From Polaribacter sp. IC073 (GTDB lineage Bacteria; Bacteroidota; Bacteroidia; Flavobacteriales; Flavobacteriaceae), in assembly GCF_007997075.1 (NCBI RefSeq), contig NZ_VORS01000002.1, positions 1-64,000 on the forward strand: a stretch of DNA of 64,000 nucleotides, in the 5' to 3' direction. The translations under genes and the position numbers were made by a program. Under the pieces are notes generated by a model that saw only the letters and a program-made list of their open reading frames with translations, did not search any database and was not told where the DNA came from. Positions 33,484 to 43,129 of this stretch are shown here, piece by piece. Numbering within the stretch: position 1 is the first letter of the stretch; each line of letters starts with the position of its first letter.

Positions 33484-34006
33484 TTGCTATTTAATTTTCG
33501 GAATTTTATTTTTAGTAAGTTGTACTACTTCTAAACCTAGAAGACCAATCAACCCAAAACCTTCAACTACTATTTTTCAAGATAATATTGAAACGACCAA
33601 AAGATTATTTCAATTAGAAAAAAATGAAATTATAGCGTTTATTAAAAAAGACACTAGCAACGAGTACAAAACGTCTTCTAACGGTTTTTGGTACACGTAT
33701 ATAACTAAAGTTGAAGCAGATTTAGCAATGCCTAAAATAGGTGATATTGTTGAATTGCAGTATGATATTAGAGATTTAAATAATACTATTATATACAGTA
33801 AAGAAGTCTTAGGAACAAAAAACTACAAAGTAGACAAAGAAGATTTTATAGCTGGAATTCAGAAAGGAATAAAGTTGATGAAAATAGGAGAAACAATTAC
33901 ATTTGTCTTTCCGTCTTACAATGCTTTTGGTATTTCCGGTGATGGAAATAAAATAGGAATTAACAAAACAATAAAGAGTAGAGTAACGTTATTAAATATT
34001 AAATAA
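33473..34006 (+). CDS. gldI: Gliding motility lipoprotein GldI (FKBP-type)
   Basis: 177-residue lipoprotein (lipobox LVSC, Cys about 17) with an FKBP-type peptidyl-prolyl isomerase domain (about 85-175: GDIVELQYDIRD, IQKGIKLMKIGETITFVFPS, GISGDGNKIG). GldI was named from gliding mutants of Flavobacterium johnsoniae and supports folding of gliding/T9SS components in the periplasm. The call rests on lipoprotein plus FKBP architecture, length, and the position before another FKBP lipoprotein gene. It overlaps the DHH gene and is 11 nt from the next gene. Its presence predicts a working T9SS, agreeing with the sorting domains at 13.8-28 kb. Confidence 0.85.
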   Translation: MKHSCYLIFGILFLVSCTTSKPRRPINPKPSTTIFQDNIETTKRLFQLEKNEIIAFIKKDTSNEYKTSSNGFWYTYITKVEADLAMPKIGDIVELQYDIRDLNNTIIYSKEVLGTKNYKVDKEDFIAGIQKGIKLMKIGETITFVFPSYNAFGISGDGNKIGINKTIKSRVTLLNIK

Positions 34007-34017
34007 ATTAATTAAAA

Positions 34018-34746
34018 ATGAGAATTGTAAAAAATTTAGCAGTAGCAGCAATAACAGTAACAATGTTTTCTTGCGGAAACCAAGTGAAAGAAGTAAAATC
34101 TTTAGATACAGAATTAGATTCTGTAAGTTATGCAGTAGGCCTAAGTATGTCTGGTCAATTAAAATCTACTTTTAGTGAAGTTGATAAAGATGTTTTAAGT
34201 CAAGGTATTAGAAACGGTTTAGATTCTACTAATTTATTAATAGAAACAAAAGATATTCAAAAAATTTTAAGCTCTTATTTTCAAAAGAAACAGCAAGCTC
34301 AAATGATAGAGCAGCAAGAGAAAGCAGCAAAAGCAGCAGAAGCTAAGTTTGGTGAAAATAAAAAAGCAGGTGAAGCATTTTTAGCAGCCAACAAATCTAA
34401 AGAAGGTGTAAAAACTACAGAAAGTGGCATACAATATATTGTACTTAAAGAAGGTTCGGGGGAAAAACCAGCAGGACCAACTTCTAGAGTAAAAGTACAT
34501 TACCACGGTACAAACATAGAAGGAAAAGTTTTTGATAGCTCTGTTGAAAGAGGAACACCTTCTGAATTTGGTTTAAACCAAGTAATTAAAGGTTGGACTG
34601 AAGGTGTGCAATTAATGAATGAAGGAGCAAAATACAAGTTTTTTATCCCTCAAGAATTGGCTTACGGACCGCAACAAAAAAGTGCAGAAATTAAACCTTT
34701 TTCTACTTTAATTTTTGAAATTGAATTATTAGAAGTTATAAAATAA
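34018..34746 (+). CDS. FKBP-type peptidyl-prolyl isomerase lipoprotein (FkpA/Mip-like)
   Basis: 242 residues with a lipoprotein signal (FSCG, Cys about 19). The helical FKBP N-terminal dimerisation domain spans about 25-125 (YAVGLSMSGQLKS, QQEKAAKAAEAKFGENK), followed by the catalytic FKBP domain (about 150-242: VKVHYHGTNIEGKVFDSS, GWTEGVQLMNEGAKYKFFIP, LAYGP). It acts as a periplasmic isomerase and chaperone. It sits between gldI (11 nt) and a cyclophilin gene (4 nt), clearly one operon. Confidence 0.92.
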   Translation: MRIVKNLAVAAITVTMFSCGNQVKEVKSLDTELDSVSYAVGLSMSGQLKSTFSEVDKDVLSQGIRNGLDSTNLLIETKDIQKILSSYFQKKQQAQMIEQQEKAAKAAEAKFGENKKAGEAFLAANKSKEGVKTTESGIQYIVLKEGSGEKPAGPTSRVKVHYHGTNIEGKVFDSSVERGTPSEFGLNQVIKGWTEGVQLMNEGAKYKFFIPQELAYGPQQKSAEIKPFSTLIFEIELLEVIK

Positions 34747-34750
34747 AAAG

Positions 34751-35905
34751 ATGAAAAATATTTTCTTTGTTTCCATAGTATTTGCAGTATTTATTTCTTG
34801 TACACCAAAAAAGTATAAAGACTTAAAGGAAGGTTTGTACGCAGAAATTGAAACCAATAAAGGAAATATTTTGTTAGAATTATATGCTGATGATGTACCT
34901 AAAACTGTAGCAAATTTTGTTGCTTTAGTTGAGGGTACACACAGTGAATTGTTAGATTCTTTAAAAGGAAAAAACTTTTATGAAGGAATTATTTTTCATA
35001 GAGTAGTTTCTAACTTTGTAATTCAAGGTGGTGGTTTTACTTCGGAAGGAAGAAAAAGTACAGGCTATGTTTTTGGTGACGAATTTCCTAGAACAGCAAA
35101 CGGAAAACTTACTTACACACATGATGACCAAGGAATTCTTTCGATGGCAAACGGAGGGCCAAAAACAAATAATAGTCAGTTTTTTATAACCCATAGAGGC
35201 ATACCACATTTAAATGGTAAGCATAGTGTTTTTGGTAAAACGATTGTAAACCCTTTTCAATTAAAAAAATTACAGAAAAATTACATAGATTCTTTGCTGT
35301 TAAAAAATGCAATTGATTCTACTAGAATGGCTGTTGTTTTTAAAATATCACAAAATGATACTATAAATACCGTAAATATTATTAGAATAGGTTCTAAAGC
35401 AGAAGATTTTAATGCAGCAGAAGTTTTTGATACCGAAGTAGCAAGTTTTAACAAATCTCAAGAAGATAAAGTTAAAGAAGAAAACAAAGTTGAAGAAAAA
35501 AGATATGCTAAATACCTAGAAGCTAAGAAAATTTTTTTATTAGAAAAAGAAGAATCTAAAGCTATAAAAACAGGTACAGGTTTGCGAATTTTAAAAATAA
35601 AAGAAACGAAAGGTAAAAGAGTTTTAGCTTCTAAAACAGTTACTGCAAACTATACGTTGTACATTGCAGATGGTAAAAGAATGCAATCTTCAGAAGATAT
35701 TGGCAAACCCATTGTTTTTGATTTAAATGATGATGCAAGACCCATGATAAGTGGTTTAAAAGAAGGTGTTTTATCGATGAGAGAAGGAGAGAGATCTAGA
35801 TTATTTATTCCTTATACTATTGGTTTTGGAGATCAAAAATTCGGACCATTCCCAGCAAAATCAGATTTAGTTTTTGATATAGAAATCTTAAAAATTGGCA
35901 AATAA
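34751..35905 (+). CDS. Cyclophilin-type isomerase lipoprotein with C-terminal FKBP-like domain
   Basis: 384 residues, lipobox FISC (Cys about 17). The cyclophilin domain (about 25-160) shows IIFHRVVSNFVIQGG with the catalytic Arg, SMANGGPKTNNSQFFIT and LNGKHSVFGK. A linker rich in Glu and Lys (about 215-265) leads to a second, FKBP-like domain (about 275-384: VTANYTLYIADGKRMQSS, GLKEGVLSMREGERSRLFIP, GFGD). Two different isomerase folds in one chain are uncommon outside Bacteroidota. Third PPIase in a row; it overlaps or abuts the PAP2 gene. Confidence 0.9.
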   Translation: MKNIFFVSIVFAVFISCTPKKYKDLKEGLYAEIETNKGNILLELYADDVPKTVANFVALVEGTHSELLDSLKGKNFYEGIIFHRVVSNFVIQGGGFTSEGRKSTGYVFGDEFPRTANGKLTYTHDDQGILSMANGGPKTNNSQFFITHRGIPHLNGKHSVFGKTIVNPFQLKKLQKNYIDSLLLKNAIDSTRMAVVFKISQNDTINTVNIIRIGSKAEDFNAAEVFDTEVASFNKSQEDKVKEENKVEEKRYAKYLEAKKIFLLEKEESKAIKTGTGLRILKIKETKGKRVLASKTVTANYTLYIADGKRMQSSEDIGKPIVFDLNDDARPMISGLKEGVLSMREGERSRLFIPYTIGFGDQKFGPFPAKSDLVFDIEILKIGK

Positions 35906-35906
35906 T

Positions 35907-36473
35907 TTGTTAGACATTATTCAAAAAGATAAAGAATTACTTATTTTCTTAAACAATTTAGGAAACGAAAATTGGGACGCATTTTGGTTGGCAATTACGC
36001 ATCAATTTAATTGGGCACCCTTATTTATTTTCATTATTTTTTTAGTGATAAAATCTTTTGGATGGAAAAGAGGTGGTTTTATGATACTTGCCATGATTAT
36101 TCTAGTAGCTTTCTCAGACCAATTTACCAACTTAATAAAGAATTCTGTAGAAAGATTAAGACCTAATAACGATTTTGATATAAAATATTCATTAAGAACC
36201 TTTATAAAACCGCAGAGTTTTAGTTTTACGTCTGGTCATGCAACAACATCAACTTTTTTCTCTGTTTTTGTTGTACTTTTATTAAGAGAAAAATACAAAT
36301 ATATTTACTTCATATTATTATTTCCTTTAATATTTGCTTACAGTAGATTGTATTTAGGCGTACATTTTCCTATAGATATTTTTGTAGGAATTATTATAGG
36401 AACACTTTTTGCAACTATTTATTATTATCTTTTCAAAAAGGTTGATAAAAAAATATTTCCTACTATAAAATAG
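35907..36473 (+). CDS. PAP2 family phosphatase
   Basis: About 188 residues with five to six membrane helices. The three PAP2 motifs are present: KNSVERLRP (K-x6-RP form, about 81-89), FTSGHATT (PSGH with Thr for Pro, about 114-121), and SRLYLGVHFPID (SR-x5-H-x3-D, about 153-164). It dephosphorylates lipid phosphates such as undecaprenyl pyrophosphate or phosphatidic acid at the outer face of the membrane. No ATG exists; TTG at 35907 (MLDIIQKDKE) or TTG 35895 is the start. The latter overlaps the cyclophilin gene by 11 nt. Confidence 0.87.
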   Translation: MLDIIQKDKELLIFLNNLGNENWDAFWLAITHQFNWAPLFIFIIFLVIKSFGWKRGGFMILAMIILVAFSDQFTNLIKNSVERLRPNNDFDIKYSLRTFIKPQSFSFTSGHATTSTFFSVFVVLLLREKYKYIYFILLFPLIFAYSRLYLGVHFPIDIFVGIIIGTLFATIYYYLFKKVDKKIFPTIK

Positions 36474-36750
36474 TAAGCACTTCACTTTTAACTTATTCGG
36501 CGTAGTTATTATAATTTATGAACTAGTTTTCTTTAGCTCTTTTACAGAAATGAAAAAATTGAAAAACAGAAATTTTTTAATGATCATTTTAAATAGAAGT
36601 AAATCTAAAGAGTGAAGAAAATCTTGTTTGTATTCAAGGGAACAATTTTCTTTGTTTATTAAAAACAAACTTGTGTTTTTAACTTAAAAAAGGGACTCTA
36701 AAAACCATAAAAATCAGTAAATTTGCCGTTGAAAATATCAAAAGAAGTAT

Positions 36751-39177
36751 ATGAAAATTTCATACAATTGGTTAAAGCAATTTTTACAAACAGACTGGGA
36801 TGCTGTAAAAACAGGTGAATTATTAACCGATTTAGGTTTAGAAGTAGAAGGTATTGAAATCAAAGAGTCTATTAAAGGAAGCTTAAAAGGTATTGTTATA
36901 GGTAAAGTCTTAACCTGTATACAACACCCAAACGCAGACAGACTTAAGATTACAACGGTAGATTTAGGGGCTGGTGAACCTGTACAAATTGTTTGTGGGG
37001 CGCCAAATGTTGCTGCTGGCCAGAAAGTGCCTGTTGCAACAATAGGTACAACTTTATACGATGATAAAGGTGAAGGCTTTAAAATTAAAAAAGGAAAAAT
37101 TAGAGGAGAAGAAAGCCACGGAATGATATGTGCCGAAGATGAATTAGGTCTAGGTTCTAGTCATGATGGTATTATGATTCTTGATGAAGACTTAACCGTA
37201 GGTACTACTGCTGCAGAAGTTTTTAATATAGAAATGGATGAGATTTTTGAAATTGGACTAACACCTAATAGATCTGATGCCATGAGCCATTTTGGGGTTG
37301 CCAGAGATTTGCGTGCAGGTTTAATGCAGCAAGACATTAATTTAGAGTTAATTTCTCCTTCTGTAAGCGATTTTCATGTAGATGAAAGAACCTTGCGTTT
37401 TGATGTTGAAGTTGAAAAGAAAGAATTGGCACCAAGGTATTGCGGAATTACAATTACAGATGTTACTATAAAAGATTCGCCAGAATGGATTCAAAATAGA
37501 TTGAAAGCAATTGGTTTAACACCAAAAAACAACATTGTAGATATTACAAATTATGTACTGCATGAATTAGGACAACCTTTACATGCTTTTGATGCTCAAA
37601 AAATTAAAGGAAATAAAATTCTTGTAAAAACATTAGAAGAAGGGACTAAGTTTACAACTTTAGATGCTATCGAAAGAGAACTATCTTCGGAAGACATTAT
37701 GATTTGTGATGCAGATTCGAATCCGCTTTGTATTGCAGGAGTTTTTGGAGGAAGTAAATCTGGAGTAACAGAACATACCTCATCAATATTTTTAGAAAGT
37801 GCTTATTTTAATCCTGTATCTGTTAGGAAAACAGCTAAAAGGCATGCACTAAACACCGATGCCTCTTTTCGTTTTGAAAGAGGAATTGATATTAATATGA
37901 CAGAATACGCCTTAAAACGTGCTGCTTTATTAATTAAAGAATATGCTGGTGGAAAAATGGGTTCTGATATTTCTGATTTCTATCCAGAGAGAATTGAAGA
38001 TTATCAAGTTTTTCTTTCGTACAAAAATTCATACAGATTAATTGGTCAGGAACTTCCGAAAGACACGATTAAGAAAATTTTAGCTTCCTTAGAAATTAAA
38101 ATTAATAGCGAAACAGAAGGAGGTTTAGGTTTAACGATCCCTTCTTATAGAACAGATGTTCAGCGTGAAGCAGATATTATCGAAGAAATTTTAAGGGTTT
38201 ATGGATATAATAATATTGAGTTTTCTCATAAATTAAATACGTCTATTTCTTTAGATTCTAATAAAGATACTAAGATTGAAAATATTGTTGCAAATCAATT
38301 AACTGCCTTAGGTTTTAATGAAACCATGGCAAATTCTTTGACAAAACCTGCCTATGCAACATTGTCAGAGAACATCAATGAAGAAGCAAATGTAGCAATG
38401 CTAAACCCGTTAAGCAACGATTTAAAAGTTCTGCGACAGTCTTTGTTATTTAGTGGTTTAGAATCTATTTCCTACAACATTAATAGAAAAAATAAGTCAT
38501 TAAAATTTTATGAGTTTGGTAAAACCTATCATAAATACAATGAAAAATACCAAGAAGACAAGCATTTAACTTTATTTGTAACGGGTAACAGAACAGGTGA
38601 TAATTGGAAAAATGAAAATAAAACTTCAGATTTCTTTTATTTAAAAGGAATTATTACCAATGTTTTAAGCAGGTTAGGAATCGATAAATTAAAAACAACA
38701 CCCACAAAACAAGATGTTTTTTCTGAAGGAATTACGTTGAGTTTGGGAAAAATGAAATTGGTAGAATTTGGCGTTGTTAAGAACAGTTTGTTAAAAGAAT
38801 TCGGAATTAAACAAGAGGTTTTATTCGCAGATTTTAATTGGGATACTATTTTAAAATTGACTGGTAATAAAAACATAAAAGTAGCTGGTTTACCAAAATT
38901 TCCTGCTGTAAAAAGAGACTTAGCACTATTGTTAGATCAAAAAATAGAATTTAAAGAAATCTATAACTTGGCTTTTCAATCTGAAAAAAGTTTGTTAAAA
39001 GAAGTAGACTTATTTGATGTGTATGAAGGAGACAAACTACCAGAAGGTAAGAAATCATATGCTGTTAGTTTTTTAATTCAAGATGAAACTAAAACCTTGG
39101 CAGACAAGCAGATTGATAAAATAATGCAAAAATTACAGCAAACATTCGAAAAGAATTTAGATGCTGTTTTAAGATAA
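36751..39177 (+). CDS. pheT: Phenylalanine-tRNA ligase beta subunit
   Basis: 808 residues, full length. Domains in order: an EMAP-II-like tRNA-binding domain (about 40-150, HPNADRLKITTVDLG), B3/B4 editing domain (about 215-395, ITNYVLHELGQPLHAFD and LCIAGVFGG), B5 (about 405-475), a catalytic-like core (about 495-700) and the terminal ferredoxin-fold anticodon-binding domain (about 715-808, FPAVKRDLALL). It pairs with PheS, which is not adjacent, so the operon is split as in other Bacteroidota. TAAATTTG (36718-36725) is a -7 element 25 nt before the ATG. Confidence 0.97.
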   Translation: MKISYNWLKQFLQTDWDAVKTGELLTDLGLEVEGIEIKESIKGSLKGIVIGKVLTCIQHPNADRLKITTVDLGAGEPVQIVCGAPNVAAGQKVPVATIGTTLYDDKGEGFKIKKGKIRGEESHGMICAEDELGLGSSHDGIMILDEDLTVGTTAAEVFNIEMDEIFEIGLTPNRSDAMSHFGVARDLRAGLMQQDINLELISPSVSDFHVDERTLRFDVEVEKKELAPRYCGITITDVTIKDSPEWIQNRLKAIGLTPKNNIVDITNYVLHELGQPLHAFDAQKIKGNKILVKTLEEGTKFTTLDAIERELSSEDIMICDADSNPLCIAGVFGGSKSGVTEHTSSIFLESAYFNPVSVRKTAKRHALNTDASFRFERGIDINMTEYALKRAALLIKEYAGGKMGSDISDFYPERIEDYQVFLSYKNSYRLIGQELPKDTIKKILASLEIKINSETEGGLGLTIPSYRTDVQREADIIEEILRVYGYNNIEFSHKLNTSISLDSNKDTKIENIVANQLTALGFNETMANSLTKPAYATLSENINEEANVAMLNPLSNDLKVLRQSLLFSGLESISYNINRKNKSLKFYEFGKTYHKYNEKYQEDKHLTLFVTGNRTGDNWKNENKTSDFFYLKGIITNVLSRLGIDKLKTTPTKQDVFSEGITLSLGKMKLVEFGVVKNSLLKEFGIKQEVLFADFNWDTILKLTGNKNIKVAGLPKFPAVKRDLALLLDQKIEFKEIYNLAFQSEKSLLKEVDLFDVYEGDKLPEGKKSYAVSFLIQDETKTLADKQIDKIMQKLQQTFEKNLDAVLR

Positions 39178-39180
39178 TTT

Positions 39181-39209
39181 AAAAGCTCCATTTATTTGGG
39201 GCTTTTTTT
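39181..39209 (+). terminator. Terminator after pheT
   Basis: AAAAGCTCCA pairs with TGGGGCTTTT (one G-T pair) around TTTATT and is followed by a T run, 3 nt after the stop codon. Confidence 0.8.
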
Positions 39210-39220
39210 ATAACCAATAA

Positions 39221-39292
39221 AGTCTCTTTGAACGCAGTCGAGAGGTTATTAAAATTTAAAAACTACTTTTAGGTTTCGATTGCGCTCGACCT
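39221..39292. repeat. Inverted dispersed repeat between pheT and pyrD
   Basis: Arms around GAACGCAGTCGAGAGG (39229-39245) and TTTCGATTGCGCTCGACC (39273-39291) are inverted relatives of each other. They resemble the island at 12526-12551. Local G+C is well above the surroundings. Confidence 0.4.
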
Positions 39293-39306
39293 TATAAATT
39301 CTAATT

Positions 39307-40341
39307 ATGTATAAATTATTAATCCGTCCTATTTTATTTTTATTTGATCCAGAAAAGGTTCATTATTTTACGTTTTCACTGATTCGGTTTTTATGTAAAA
39401 TTCCTTTTGTAGCTTCAATTTTTAGAAACCTATATCAAATAAACGATAAAAAGTTAGAGCGTACTTTATTCGGATTAACTTTTAGAAATCCGGTTGGTTT
39501 AGCTGCAGGATTTGATAAAAATGCCGTTTTATATAATGAGTTGGCAAATTTCGGATTCGGTTTTATAGAAATTGGTACAGTAACTCCAAAAGGACAAGTC
39601 GGTAATCCGAAGAAAAGATTGTTCCGTTTAAAAGATGATCAAGGAATTATTAACCGAATGGGTTTTAATAATGATGGTGTAGAAGAGGCGATTAAAAACT
39701 TAAAAAAGAACAAGCATAAAGTAATTATTGGAGGTAATATTGGTAAAAATACAGACACAGCACCAGCAGATTATACGCAAGATTACTTAGCAGTTTTTAA
39801 AGAATTACACCCATTTGTAGATTATTTTGTATTAAATGTTAGTTGTCCGAATGTTGGGAGTCACGCAAAATTAAATGACAAAGAATATTTGGTAGCGTTA
39901 ATTACAGCATGTCAAAAAGAGAACAATCATTTTAAAATAAAGAAACCAATTTTATTAAAGATTGCACCAGATTTAAACAATGCTCAGTTAGATGAAATTA
40001 TAGCCTTGGTTGCAGAAACTAAAATAGAAGGTGTTATTGCTTCAAATACATCTACCACAAGAGACAATTTAAAAGTTTCAAAAGAACGGTTGCAGCAAAT
40101 AGGAAACGGTGGTGTTAGTGGGCAGCCAATACGAAATCAAAGTACCGAAGTCATTAAATATTTAGCGGACACCTCTAATAAATCTTTTCCAATTATTGGA
40201 GTAGGAGGTATTCATTCTGCAGAAGACGCTTTAGCAAAAATTGAAGCAGGTGCAGATTTAGTCCAAATTTATACAGGTTTTATTTATGAAGGACCCAGTT
40301 TGATTAAGAAAATTAACAAGGCACTTCTTAAGAATTCTTGA
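39307..40341 (+). CDS. pyrD: Dihydroorotate dehydrogenase (quinone), class 2
   Basis: 344 residues. Oxidises dihydroorotate to orotate with FMN, passing electrons to quinone, the fourth step of pyrimidine synthesis. The N-terminal hydrophobic pair of helices (about 1-40, [17 protein letters not shown]) is the membrane/quinone site specific for class 2. [13 protein letters not shown], the catalytic-Ser loop NVSCPNVG (about 176-183), KIAPDL and the phosphate-binding GVGGI-xS-xxDA follow. Single gene, behind a small inverted repeat. Confidence 0.95.
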   Translation: MYKLLIRPILFLFDPEKVHYFTFSLIRFLCKIPFVASIFRNLYQINDKKLERTLFGLTFRNPVGLAAGFDKNAVLYNELANFGFGFIEIGTVTPKGQVGNPKKRLFRLKDDQGIINRMGFNNDGVEEAIKNLKKNKHKVIIGGNIGKNTDTAPADYTQDYLAVFKELHPFVDYFVLNVSCPNVGSHAKLNDKEYLVALITACQKENNHFKIKKPILLKIAPDLNNAQLDEIIALVAETKIEGVIASNTSTTRDNLKVSKERLQQIGNGGVSGQPIRNQSTEVIKYLADTSNKSFPIIGVGGIHSAEDALAKIEAGADLVQIYTGFIYEGPSLIKKINKALLKNS

Positions 40342-40445
40342 TAGAATAATTTAGGTTGTTGGTTTTTGCCTAGTTTTGAAGTTTCTTTAAATTTTGTTGA
40401 AATTCTTGTTTTCACAAGAAAACCAAAAAGTGTACTTTTACTTTA

Positions 40446-41060
40446 ATGATAGAAACACTTTTATCTTTTGCACTTGCAACATCAATTTTAGCGATATCTC
40501 CAGGGCCAGATAATATTTTTGTTTTAACGCAAAGTATTGTGAATGGCAAAAAGTATGGTTTAGCAACCGTTTTCGGACTAATATCTGGTTGTCTAATACA
40601 CACAACATTGCTTGCTTTTGGGGTTTCTGCAATTATAAAAGAATCTGAAAACTTATTTACTGCAATTAAAATTTTCGGAGCAATTTACCTGCTGTATTTG
40701 GCATACAGAGTGTACAAGTCTGATGTAAGTATTTCTTTATCCGAAGAAATTGTACCAAAAAAAACAACAAAGCAGTTATTTAAACAAGGGTTTATAATGA
40801 ATGTTTTAAACCCGAAAGTATCTATATTTTTCTTAGCCTTTTTTCCTGGGTTTTTATTTAGTGAAACGTTAAATACAATACTTCAATTTTACGTTTTAGG
40901 CTTTATTTTTATGATCGTTTCTTTCATTATTTTTTTTATGATAGCAATACTTGCAGGTGCTATTTCTAAAACCATAAAAGAGCATAAAAAAATAGGCCAT
41001 TATCTAAAATGGACACAGATTGTTGTTTTTATTTTAATAGCTATTTTTATTTTACTGTAA
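40446..41060 (+). CDS. LysE family translocator
   Basis: 204 residues with about five to six membrane helices. The conserved PGPDNIFVLTQSIVNG block (about 19-34) and GFIMNVLNPKVSIFFLAFFPGF (about 112-133, shown in part as NVLNPK) define the LysE/RhtB superfamily of amino-acid and small-metabolite exporters. The substrate is unknown. It ends in a bidirectional terminator shared with the convergent DEAD-box helicase gene. Confidence 0.9.
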   Translation: MIETLLSFALATSILAISPGPDNIFVLTQSIVNGKKYGLATVFGLISGCLIHTTLLAFGVSAIIKESENLFTAIKIFGAIYLLYLAYRVYKSDVSISLSEEIVPKKTTKQLFKQGFIMNVLNPKVSIFFLAFFPGFLFSETLNTILQFYVLGFIFMIVSFIIFFMIAILAGAISKTIKEHKKIGHYLKWTQIVVFILIAIFILL

Positions 41061-41096
41061 GTAACTACGCAAGTATTTAAGTTCATTTTTTTTCAT

Positions 41097-41135
41097 AAAA
41101 AAACCTCATAAACATTTACAGTTTATGAGGTTTTT
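41097..41135. terminator. Bidirectional terminator, lysE-type gene / DEAD-box helicase
   Basis: AAACCTCATAAAC pairs with GTTTATGAGGTTT around ATTTACA, with A run before and T run after, so it works in both directions between two convergent genes. Confidence 0.85.
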
Positions 41136-41154
41136 ATTTTTATAGCTTATATTC

Positions 41155-42990
41155 CTAGCTATCTCTACGTTTTCTACCGAAACCGCCAGAAGATTTTCTT
41201 TCTCCACTACCAGAACTTCTGTCTGGTCTGTCAGATGAACGTCTATCAGAAGAACCGCCCCTGCTTCCAGAATCACTTCTTCTAGAAGAAGAAGAAGAAC
41301 CGCCTTCTCTACGTCTACCAAAGCCACCGCCTTCTTTTTTAGCGAAAGGTTTTTTACCACCTCTTCTTCCGCCACCAGAACGTTCTTTTTTAGTGATTTC
41401 GATGTTTACAGATCTTCCGTCAAAATCTGGTTGATTAGAAGAAAAAGCTTCTAATGTTTTGTCTTCGAAGTTTTTATCAATTTCAAAGAAAGAAAAAGTA
41501 TCTAAAATATCTATAGAACCTATTTCTACTTTATCACCAATATTTTGCTCGTTAATTAAACCAATTAATTTACCTGGGTTTAAATTGTCTTTTCTACCAA
41601 TGTTGATGAAAAAACGAGTCATATTTTCGTTTTCTGTTCTTGCTCTAGAATTATCTCTTGAAGATAAATCATTTAAATCTTTAGCATTTTCATAATATGC
41701 TAACATGGTATTGAACTCTAAAGAAACAAATTTCTGAATTAATTCTTCTCTATTTAAAGTTTCTAATTTTTCATAAATACTAGGTAAGAACTCATTAATC
41801 TGAGATTCATTTACTTCGATATTTACAACTTTATCAATTAAACTCATTAATTGATTTTGGCAAATATCTTTTCCAGAAGGTACCTTTGCTTCTACAAATT
41901 TCTTTTGAATGATTTTTTCGATAGGACGTAATTTTCCTTTCTCTTTTCCATTCACTAAAACAATAGAAATACCTTTGTTACCAGCTCTACCAGTTCTACC
42001 ACTTCTGTGTGTATAGTTTTCTATCTGATCTGGTAATTTATGGTTTATTACGTGTGTTAATTCAGTAACATCCAATCCACGAGCTGCAACATCTGTAGCA
42101 ACTAAGATTTGAATTGTTTTCTTTCTGAATTTACCCATTACAGAATCTCTTTGCCCTTGAGATAAATCTCCATGTAAAGCATCTGCACTATAACCGTCTT
42201 TAATTAAGGTATCTGCAACTTCTTGTGTTTCTCTACGAGTTCTACAGAAGATAATTGCATAAATATCAGGGTTTAAATCTGCTATTCTTTTTAAAGCTGG
42301 GTAACGCGTTCTTTCTGTAACTGAATAATATTCATGACTTACATTATCTGAACCTTGATTTTTTTGACCAGAAGTAATTTCTACTGGATCTGTCATATAG
42401 TTTCTTGCAATCGACTCAACCTCTCTAGGAAAAGTTGCAGAAAACAATAATGTTTGCTTTGTGTCTGGTGTTGCTTCTAAGACTTTATCTAATTCGTCTT
42501 TAAAACCCATATTTAACATTTCATCAGCTTCATCTAAGACTAACCATTGAACGTTTCCTAATTTTAAAGCTCTCCTTTTAATTAAATCTACTGTTCTACC
42601 AGGAGTTCCAACAACAATTTGTGAACCTCTTTTTAAAGATCTAATTTGATCTTCCATGCTAGAACCACCATAAACGGTAGTTACTTTAACATCTGGTAAA
42701 TATTTACAGAAATCTTTAATGTTATTACCAATTTGAACTGCAAGTTCTCTTGTTGGTGATAAAATAATAGCTTGTACATTACCGCTATTACTATCTAAAA
42801 GCTCTAATATTGGCAAACTAAAAGCAGCAGTTTTACCGGTACCTGTTTGCGCAAATGCTTTTAAATCACTCTTAGATGAAATAATTTGTGGAATTGCTTT
42901 TTCTTGTATAACAGTTGGTTTTTCGTATCCTAAATCTGTTAATGCTTTGTTGATCGGTTCTTTTAAACCTAATTCTAAAAATGTTGACAT
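41155..42990 (-). CDS. DEAD-box ATP-dependent RNA helicase with DbpA-type RNA-binding domain
   Basis: 611 residues. Helicase core about 1-375: Q motif (about 20), AQTGTGKTAA, PTRELA, TPGRT, DEAD, SAT, then RGLDV and HRSGRTGRAG. A DbpA/CsdA-like RRM domain covers about 470-545 (RFFINIGRKDNLNPGKLIGLI). The last 70 residues are a disordered tail of Arg, Gly and Ser (GGGRRGGKK, SSSSRRSDS, SGGFGRKRRDS) like RGG boxes. It unwinds structured RNA in ribosome assembly and cold adaptation (CsdA/DeaD role, inference). Transcription appears to begin near 43082, giving a leader of about 90 nt. Confidence 0.93.
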   Translation of the reverse strand: MSTFLELGLKEPINKALTDLGYEKPTVIQEKAIPQIISSKSDLKAFAQTGTGKTAAFSLPILELLDSNSGNVQAIILSPTRELAVQIGNNIKDFCKYLPDVKVTTVYGGSSMEDQIRSLKRGSQIVVGTPGRTVDLIKRRALKLGNVQWLVLDEADEMLNMGFKDELDKVLEATPDTKQTLLFSATFPREVESIARNYMTDPVEITSGQKNQGSDNVSHEYYSVTERTRYPALKRIADLNPDIYAIIFCRTRRETQEVADTLIKDGYSADALHGDLSQGQRDSVMGKFRKKTIQILVATDVAARGLDVTELTHVINHKLPDQIENYTHRSGRTGRAGNKGISIVLVNGKEKGKLRPIEKIIQKKFVEAKVPSGKDICQNQLMSLIDKVVNIEVNESQINEFLPSIYEKLETLNREELIQKFVSLEFNTMLAYYENAKDLNDLSSRDNSRARTENENMTRFFINIGRKDNLNPGKLIGLINEQNIGDKVEIGSIDILDTFSFFEIDKNFEDKTLEAFSSNQPDFDGRSVNIEITKKERSGGGRRGGKKPFAKKEGGGFGRRREGGSSSSSRRSDSGSRGGSSDRRSSDRPDRSSGSGERKSSGGFGRKRRDS

Positions 42991-43087
42991 TACTGTGTTT
43001 TTGTAGATTCACAGAACGCCGACCTGCAAATCCAATTATAAAATTCGACTTGATTTTCTATTGAGTTCCCTCAAAATTAAAATCGTG

Positions 43088-43095
43088 CAAAGGTA
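43088..43095 (-). promoter_or_regulatory. -7 element for the DEAD-box helicase
   Basis: TACCTTTG on the minus strand matches TAnnTTTG. It predicts a 5' leader of about 90 nt, unusually long in this window and reminiscent of cold-shock mRNAs. Confidence 0.5.
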
Positions 43096-43129
43096 CAAGA
43101 AAATTACGAAATATCGCCTTTTGGTAGGT

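Noticed and set aside
41106..41375. 89-codon frame rich in Leu, Val and Glu at the helicase end
   Set aside because: It is another frame of the Arg-Gly-Ser tail codons and has no independent support.
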